From NCBI RefSeq assembly GCF_019320115.1, contig NC_089584.1:71951533-72015532 (forward strand): a stretch of 64,000 nt of DNA. Reading direction: 5' to 3'. The DNA is from Miscanthus floridulus. Taxonomy: Eukaryota; Streptophyta; Magnoliopsida; Poales; Poaceae. Below are positions 56,832-64,000 of this stretch, piece after piece. Made by a program: the position numbers and the translations under genes. The notes under the pieces are model-generated. The model had not been told where the DNA came from and ran no database searches. It saw only the letters and a list, made by a program, of their open reading frames with translations. Within the stretch, counting starts at the first letter, position 1, and every line of letters starts with the position of its first letter.

Positions 56832-58604
56832 TGTCGGACTCTACAAAAAGGGAAAGATTAGGGTCCAAGTTATCTTAAATTAGGAATGTTTTATTGTATA
56901 CCAAAGATTGTAATGAGTCATACATGAGTAGGATTCATGTTTAGGCTCTGGATATAAATATTGGACCCCAGCTATTGTAAAGGACATCCAATCAATCAAA
57001 TACAATTTACCTTTTTTCAGCTCTGGTCAACCCTTAGGAGTAGGAGTAGAGTAGATCTCGATGAGTTCTTTAGCAAGTAGGGCTGCATCGGTCTGGCCGA
57101 CCTTCGGTTTGTCTGTAAGTACCATCATGGTTTATACTTTGGTTTGTATGGCTGCATCAATCTGGTCGACCTCCACTGTGAACTCTAGTATAAGCTAGTT
57201 ATCGACTCTTGTCTAGTTCAAGTACGACTCCATCGATCCGGATGACCTCCACTGCTCGAACTAGATTAAGGTCAAGTTATTGGCTCTATCTAAGGGTGGC
57301 GTCCTTTGGGTAGATTCATTAAGTTACCGATCTTGTTGATGTTTTCATTGTTATTAGTTTGTAGCAACATCAATCCACCTGGTCAAGACTGAGTTAGATC
57401 AGCCTTATATCCTTTCAGTCAGTCGTTTGTTTTATTACAACACGATGTTTCTTACTTTGAGCGATGAGTTATGTTTCATCGGCCATTCTATTTCGATCTT
57501 GATCATGCATAGTATGCAGTTAAGGCATGAATAATCTTGAAGAGGTTTGCTGGCTAGTTAAATATAGTTTATAGTTCACCATTATGGCTGTAACGATCCA
57601 GTTGATCCCCACTGATGGCACTATAGATTGGAGGATGCTAGTTAGTAGATTTGTTCCTGATTAGGCGTGCCCTTAGCTATTTGCTATGCCTGTATCGGCT
57701 AAATAGCCGATCGCCTATGCTTTAACGCCTATAGTGTGTGTCCATGACTCTGTTAAGCGTGAATAATTCTATGTACTTTAAGGGTTTGATTCGTTGTCTT
57801 TTTCATGGCTGCATCGATCTGGTCAAACCCCACTATTAGAGATAGCAGGTTAAGTCTGAGGAGTCCATGGGTTTGTTCATGTGAAATAGTCAATTGTTCA
57901 CACGCTGTTGTACTTTTTCACCTGAATCAACCATTTCAGCCGATTCATCTGAGCCTTCACATATAACATGTCTTTTGGAAAGCCTGTCGAAGTATAGATG
58001 GTTCTATGGATTCTAAGATTTTAGTTTGTTATTATCATCATAGTTGCCATCGATCCGGTCAAACCTCACTATTGATGGTAATATATTAGATTCAGAGTGT
58101 CTGTTGGTCCATTTGTATTAGATAGTCGATTTGTTTGCATGTTACATCCTTTCTTGATTAGATTCATCGGCTCAATGATTCATACTGGTAATATCTAACT
58201 AGCTGATGATCTCATTTACGTTTGTGGGCATTGTACTTATCAACATAAAACTGATCTCATTTACATCTATGTGTACTGTACCTGTCAACATGAAATCAAT
58301 TGCTACCCATGAGCTTTACTATCCGTAACAACCGATTTCTATGCGTATCGGCTATTTAGTCAATTTTCCCGTCTGGCTGCTCCCGAAGTGGCACACTTGG
58401 AACTATCTAGGCAAAGACCAACATGTTCCACCTTAAATTACTGATAAACTTTCTCTCCTTGTCAATTGTAGGGTCAAATTGACCGGCACGTCTCAGGAGG
58501 AATTCGCAGGATCGGTTACCCCTACGTTGAAGCCAAGCGAATCCCTATCTCCATCGAGAAGATCTTTGTGGCTTGCCATGTGTCGACGCATTTTTGTGCC
58601 GACA
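56832..58604 (+). mobile_element. Probable solo LTR inside element X
   Basis: 1.77 kb starting TGTCGGACTCTACAAAAAGG and ending TTGTGCCGACA, so the ends are inverted TGTCGG/CCGACA. A TATA-like GGATATAAATATTGG lies at 56949. The flanks (AAACA left, ACAAC right) are similar but not identical. The X gag text resumes right after it. It holds seven imperfect copies of a GGCTGCATCGATCTGGTCGA-like word. No coding sequence. Confidence 0.6.
57088..58070 (+). repeat. Dispersed imperfect repeats in the solo LTR
   Basis: Copies of (GGCTG)CATCGAT(C)TGGTCGACC(T)CCACT at about 57090, 57150, 57228, 57370, 57584, 57806 and 58042, at irregular spacing of roughly 70-240 bp. Confidence 0.6.
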
Positions 58605-58644
58605 ACAACCAGATAAGGCAAAGGTTAACATAGAATTTGAAGCT

Positions 58645-59380
58645 ATGGCTAACAAGACTCTGTGAATTCTTTGCTCCAACTACAGCCAACATCCGAACCA
58701 GACCAACAGTCAATATTGGAGACAATGGATTTGAGCTCAAGCCAACCCTCATCAACATGGTGCAAGCAAGCTAGTTTTGTGGAAAGGCACATGAAGATGC
58801 GAGTGCACATCTCCAACACTTCCTATAGATCTATTGCACTTTCACCATCATGGGAGTGACCCAAGATGCCATACTACTTCACCTCTTCCCATTCTCACTC
58901 TTGGGGAAGGTGAAGCAATAGTTCTATGCCAACAAAGATAGAAATACTAAATGGGATAACTACTCCACTGCCTTTCTAGCAAAATTCTTTCCCACAGGCA
59001 AGACCAATGCTCTTCGTGGGAGAATTTCAAGTTTTCAACAGCAACATGATAAATCTACCCCTGAGGCATGGGAACGCTTCCAAGATTACATATTAGAATG
59101 TCCTCATCATGGGATGGAGAATTGGCTACTTATGTAGACTTTCTACCATGGGTTGACCAATAGTACCCATGAGACTATATATGCTGCTGCTAGAGGTGCA
59201 TTCCTATCACTCACAATTCTAGCTGCAATAGCTCTTGTGGAGAAGATGGCCTCCAACCAAGGTTGGAATGAAAAATGTCTTCAGACCCATAAGAGAGGTA
59301 GAGGTATGCATCAACTTATGGAAGTAGACATGCTATCTGCCAAGATGGATCTGCTGATGAAGAAGCTTGAAGACTGAACC
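58645..59380 (+). pseudogene. Gag of element X, with stops
   Basis: The frame from ATGGCTAACAAGACT reads NGFELKPTLINMVQAS, GKAHEDASAHLQHFL, FPFSLLGKVKQ, STPEAWERFQDYILECPHHG and VEKMASNQGWNEK. In-frame stops at about 58774, 58828, 58918 and 59136. A zinc knuckle CEECGNTRHSGNIC (CX2CX4HX4C) follows at 59427-59470. Homologous to the Y gag; non-functional. Confidence 0.75.
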
Positions 59381-59629
59381 AATGAGAAGCAAGAAGTCAT
59401 GCACATGCATGATTCCTGCATAACGTGTGAAGAGTGTGGAAACACTAGGCATTCAGGGAACATCTGCCCAAAAATTTAAGAGGATGTGAACTTCTTCAAT
59501 AAGAACTACTTTTGTCCTCAATAAAATCAAGGATGAAATCAACAATAGAGGCCAAACTACCAAGGTACTTACCAAGGCATCCCTCAAGGTAATAATTTCA
59601 ATAATTTTAATCAACCACCCTTAAGAGAA

Positions 59630-60376
59630 TTGATTTCTAGCCAAGCTAAAATTATGGAGAGCTTATCTAGAAAACTAGCCTCCAATGATAGAATATTAGA
59701 AAACATGAGTAATAAAATAGATAACCTCTCTTCAGCTATTAAGAACCAGCATAGCTTTAATAAAATGATAGAATCACAAATAACTCAGCTGGCCGCTGCT
59801 GTTCCTCCGACCGACAAAGGTAAGATTCCGGGGCAACTAGAAGATCTAGAAACTGCAAATGTTGTCGATATTCACAATACAACATACTACTATATACAAC
59901 CATCAATAGGAAGATGGATAGATTACACCTTGCCTAAGAAGAAGAGCGATCTAGGAAGACATGTTATTCCCATAGCTATTGAACCTCACATTTTCCAAGA
60001 AGCTATCTGTGACTTCAAAGCAAGTGTCAACATTAAGCCTATGGTAATTTATGATAAAATTAATGGAGATACTTTGTTGTACACAAATATGCATTTATAG
60101 TTTGCAGATCAGTTACTCTGCTATCCCAAAGGAGTTCTAAAAGATGCCATTGTTAGAGTGGGACAATCATATGTTCCCATAAACTTTGTGGTTTTGGAAA
60201 CAGGTGGAGATGAAAGGGCACCCATCATCTTGGGTCGACCTTTCCTAAGCACAACAAAAGCCATCATCTACGCGGATAGTGCCAAGATCTGCTTTATAAT
60301 CAAGGATAGAATGGAGAAGTTTTCTTGCAAGAATCATATCTTGCAATCTCCCGGACATCCACAAATGCCATACTAG
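59630..60376 (+). pseudogene. Protease-like module 1 of element X
   Basis: Helical gag tail (LASNDRILENMSNKIDNLSS, IESQITQLAAAVPP), then FQEAICDFKASVNIKPMVIY, where the usual active-site DFGAS is changed to DFKAS. After a stop at about 60098 it continues YPKGVLKDAIVRVGQSYVPI-like text and PIILGRPFLSTTKAIIYAD, the flap/ILGRPF region, ending near HPQMPY. The Gly-to-Lys change alone would abolish the active site. Confidence 0.7.
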
Positions 60377-60462
60377 CCTGAAGATACAGCAGTGACCAAG
60401 AAAAAAACAATAGAAGAAGGAGGAAGAATAAGGCCAAGCAACCATAAGAAGAATTAGTCAAC

Positions 60463-61070
60463 ATGATCAACACACTCCGATCAGAGTACGACCACCTCCT
60501 TGCTTCACCATTCCTTGCTAAGAAGGATGATTCAGGCGTACCCATGATCGAGTGTACCATTATACAAAGAATATTCCACAAGACCTTTTGTGACATTGGG
60601 TCAGGTGTAAATATAATGTCCAAGGTAACATATGAATATTTATTTGGTGATGAACCTTTGTTCCCTACATACATGCAACTACATATGGTGGATCAATCAA
60701 TTCGATTTCCAGAGGGAATAGCGAAAGATGTCATGGTAAGAATACATGACCAATATGCCCCTACCGACTTCATGGTTGTATACATGGGAGAAGAAGAAGA
60801 CGATCACCCATCATCCTTGGAAGACCATTCCTTAACACTACCAATGCGATCATCTATGTTGGATCTAGACAAGTCTACTTCCAATTCCCTAAAGAAAAGG
60901 TATGCTGCTATTTCAATAGTTACACCACTTATGAACAACCAAAGAAGTCTCACTCTAAGAGGAGACTCCCATAAATCCCAACGCTAAAGGAATCAACTCC
61001 CTAAGAATGAATGGGAGGAAGATGAAGAACCAATGAAAGATGAACCTACTCTGCCTAAGACCAGTCCATA
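60463..61070 (+). pseudogene. Protease-like module 2 of element X
   Basis: MINTLRSEYDHLLASPFL, then FHKTFCDIGSGVNIMSKVTY (active-site-like DIGSG), MQLHMVDQSIRFPEGIAKDV, FMVVYMGEEEDD and, after a frameshift near 60815, the frame of HPSSLEDHS and, in the shifted frame, IIYVGSRQVYFQFP. This is a second, diverged protease-like unit in tandem with the first. It ends before a spacer with no RT. Confidence 0.65.
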
Positions 61071-63395
61071 GACAAAGTAGGTATGGAAACAAAAGGTGAC
61101 GTCATCTGTGTCATCATCATAAGAAGTGCAACCATCAAGGTCTCCATCTTCGAGATCGGATGATACACCCGAAGAATAAAGGGCTCTTCTGCAGTAAAGT
61201 CCTATCCAGAGGACTTAAAAAAATCCAAACCCTCGCCATGAAGTAACATCGCTAGTTATCCATATTTACTTTTCTGCATTGCATGAATTATTTTCACTTT
61301 GGCATATTTACTTTTCTACATTAGCATTGCATTAATAAAAGAAAGATAAAAAGTTTCATGACTGCAGTTCATCATTGCATTATAAATCCTAAAGCCCCAT
61401 GAGAATAAATCTACGGTGTAAATACCCATGGGAGTGTTCATTGTGGTGGCATAAAAATTAAAAAAATACCATGCATACATATTTTTTGTTCTGCATATCA
61501 TAAATAAGAAAATCTAAAAGTATATATTAGGTAAACATCCTGCTAAAATTCTGCCAAAACAGAAAATTTTTCAAACCTCAAGAACAACCAATCTCTAGAC
61601 AGCTGACTGCTAACCCCTTATCCTAACCGATTCCATGAGTTTTGGTATTCTTGTTGATATTTTAAAGGATAATGCATCAAGATCAAGAGCAAGTTCACCC
61701 GGTTGTCTTCATTTCATTCTATCCTAGGACGAGAAGAGTATCTGCTGGCAAATCTGCTCTAAGAAGGACCATGACAACATCCAGCTTGGGGGAAACATCC
61801 CTCATGTATCTAGCTAAGTATTTCTTTCCCTTTTGTTTTACTATTAGTGAGTTTGCTATATACTAGTTAAAAAAGATGCATAACTAAAAGCAAAATAAAA
61901 GTTTATCTTTGTCTTATATATATCGGTAAGGTGTGATCTAGAAAAAATAAAATCAAATAAAAAGTGTGTCTAGTTTTCTATTTTTAAGAGAAAAATGAAA
62001 AGGACTCTAAAGATAATCTCTTGCAATGGAAATGATGAATAGTTGCTCTATCGCAATTCCTTTCAAGTACCTAGTTTTCAGCCTTTAATTCTCCTAAGTT
62101 TTGGATATGACTGTTTTGATATAAGAATTTACTCTAAACTTGAAATTCGTGGGTAGCATATGCTTGATCTAAGTCTAGGTAATTGACGGATATGATATAA
62201 GAAGGTCTGAGCTGCTGTTTATCTTGTTCCAAGTGATACTAAAATTCTGGAGATTTATCTTTTGAAAAACATAAAAATGCTACATGATGAGTTCCTATAT
62301 GACAAAGCTTGAATTCCTACCAGAGCCATATATGATATTTAGAATAGGAAAACTTCTACATATATGTTGCTTGTTTTGCATTGAGTTTAGTCAAGCTTTG
62401 TTGACCCTTATGAGAGGTTTGTCATGCTCTTAAAATCAAGATCATCTACACACCACCTACATATGCACTACTCCTACACTAGGGGTAGGCGCAAAAATAT
62501 GTCATTCCATCTAGATCCACCTAAAAATATTTTACTCCTACATTGGGAGTAAACACCAAAAATATTCTTGATAGGATATCTACCAAATAAATGCTTCAAG
62601 TTCTTGTTGCTATCTCTCAAAAGTTTTGTTGCTGAAAAGAAGCATGGGGCTATGCAAAAGTTATTCATAAAAAAGAGAGAAAAATGGACAAGTGTCTGAG
62701 ATATCTAAAACAATGGGTACTCAAATGCCCGCCTAAAAAAAGATGAATAAGATAGCCCATGTTTTCTTAAAAATTTGTTTCCAATTTTATAAGAGAGATA
62801 TGTTTTCAAGGAGCATAGTAGAATTAGGTTAGCCACCATATATATCCACCACATATTCACACACATGCACATCTTGATTTTATTGTATGACTTAACTCTC
62901 TTTGGATTCGAGGTTTGACTATACAATATATGTATTGCAAGTATGCTCTTTCATGCTTTTTCCACTCCTATGAGCTCTGCATAAGCCTTAGTTGTAGGAA
63001 GAGAAAGGCATAACATCACTATTGTTGTGGTGAGGATCCACAAATGCTACATATATTGAGAGACTTGAGAGTGTCATACAATGGAAGCTCTGGGTTTTAT
63101 TTTGAAAACTTATAAAACTCTGGAATAATGGTTGAGCAAAGAATTTGAGACATAGTGCTTGACTTGATCGTTCTATCTTTCAATTGCTCAAGACCCAAGT
63201 AAAAGCTAAGAAGCCCCATGGTTGAAGGTAATATGCGTAAGTTTGAAAGTTAGATTGGTTCATTCTAATTCGGAGGAGAATTCTTGTTTGAATGTATGTG
63301 TACTTTTGAGGAGTGAAAACATTGATGCAACTCCTGATCCATTTAATGAGTTTAGCTTTGCTAAGGGAATAGCAAAGGTTAAGGTTGGGGAACTT
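61071..63395 (+). other. 3' non-coding region of X
   Basis: 2.3 kb. The first part matches Y's spacer near 49380-49560; 61900-63340 matches Y's 3' region. The Athila-type ORF of Y (50.4-51.5 kb) is replaced by only about 200 bp (near 61660-61870). The polypurine-like GGTTGGGGAACTT precedes the 3' LTR. Confidence 0.6.
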
Positions 63396-64000
63396 TGCTG
63401 ATGATAGTTAACAACCATTATAAATCATCAATATAACATGCATAAGGGCATAAATGTAATCACCAACAAAGGTCTAGGGGTTTAAAATAACAAATTTCAT
63501 GAGTTTTGGTGAATCTGTATTTCTATAGGGTTTATCCATAAAACCATCAAGGTGGACCTAGATGTCAGAATTAATCACGCTTATCCATAGCAAAAATAAC
63601 CCTAGAAGGTTCCAAAAAACTCGAGAGGACTCCACACCCGAAGTGGAGGGCGAGACGCCGTCCCCACTTATAGGCCGGCTAGCCCCTAGGGCGCACATGT
63701 CAGTCCTCCCTCGTTACATTAGTTCCCCACCGCCTTAAGGATTGCATCTACACCGTTTATTCAAGTTAGTTTCATTCAAGGGCTCATGATTGATGCTCCA
63801 GCCTATATATACTAGCCCTTGCCACCCCTAGGAGAACCCATAGTCATCAAGTCATTTGAGAAGACAGAAACCCTAATCATCCTTAGAGCTCCATAAATTC
63901 TAGGGCATAACTAGTTAGGCTAGGTCTAGAGGGAGGCAAGCAGGCTTTGCTTGGATTCCTGATCGTGTCAAGAACATGGTTTGGTATAATCTTTGTACCC
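63396..64000 (+). repeat. 3' LTR of element X (partial)
   Basis: First ~605 bp of the LTR, TGCTGATGATAG onward, running off the window. It includes the uninterrupted Y target site AATCACGCTTATCC (about 63572). Confidence 0.85.

Larger units (their letters stand above)
45452..64000 (+). mobile_element. Element X: Athila-like gag-protease LTR retrotransposon (right end cut off)
   Basis: The 5' LTR starts TGTTGATGGTAGTTAACA at 45452, is interrupted by element Y (45642-55015 plus duplicated CTTAT), resumes at 55021 and ends TACCAACA at 56389. The internal region 56390-63395 begins with GCATTTCTGGCACCGTTGCC, the primer-site position. The 3' LTR begins TGCTGATGATAGTTAACA at 63396 and runs off the window. 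The polypurine-like GGTTGGGGAA precedes it. It encodes gag, a zinc knuckle and two protease-like modules, but no recognisable RT or integrase. Confidence 0.8.

Overview
This is eukaryotic plant nuclear DNA, most likely from a grass (Poaceae). Split GT-AG genes, Stowaway and Tourist MITEs with the CTCCCTCCGT terminus, and PIF/Harbinger, CACTA, hAT and Ty3/gypsy elements typical of grasses all point that way. No bacterial-type operon, CRISPR array, rRNA or tRNA gene was seen. I cannot name the species.

Left part (1-23.7 kb): two host genes on the + strand. The first is the 3' portion of an EAF1/VID21-like gene (scaffold subunit of the NuA4 histone acetyltransferase complex). Four coding exons between 1338 and 6299 encode its Q-rich C-terminus and are followed by a spliced 3'UTR. 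Its last long intron holds a LINE fragment and a well-bounded hAT MITE. The second is a complete nine-exon calcineurin B-like gene, CBL10 type (13281-22177, 295 aa), a calcium sensor that works with CIPK kinases. Its 7.1-kb third intron carries an antisense Ty3/gypsy chromovirus (14496-20416) inside one unit of an older tandem duplication of the intron. Between the two genes lies a decayed PIF/Harbinger transposon (about 7.85-12.63 kb) with an unusual upstream PB1-like ORF, a DDE transposase and a Myb/SANT ORF.

Middle part (23.7-36.7 kb): a truncated LTR-retrotransposon leader and gag-like piece interrupted by two hAT elements (both with defined ends), then a CACTA (En/Spm) element starting at 27069. 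Its transposase is decayed (transposase-associated, TNP2, DUF4218 and DUF4216 regions). Next come duplicated ~1.8-2 kb units that each contain a small minus-strand ORF resembling a zf-XS zinc finger.

Right part (36.7-64 kb): three gag/protease LTR retrotransposons without recognisable reverse transcriptase. One on the minus strand (36755-44392) carries gag and protease-like ORFs. Two related + strand Athila-like elements are nested: element Y (45642-55015) sits inside the 5' LTR of element X (45452 to beyond the window end). Y's 5-bp CTTAT target duplication is confirmed by the uninterrupted copy of the same site in X's 3' LTR. X also contains a probable solo LTR (56832-58604).

Functionally, only the EAF1-like and CBL10 genes look like working host genes; both keep intact reading frames and splice sites despite heavy intronic insertions. 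The rest is a layered record of transposon insertion and decay. The most unusual items are the PB1-like/Harbinger combination, a small ORF and a hairpin shared or placed in the LTRs of X and Y, the tandem protease-like modules in X, and the filled site versus preserved empty site inside CBL10.
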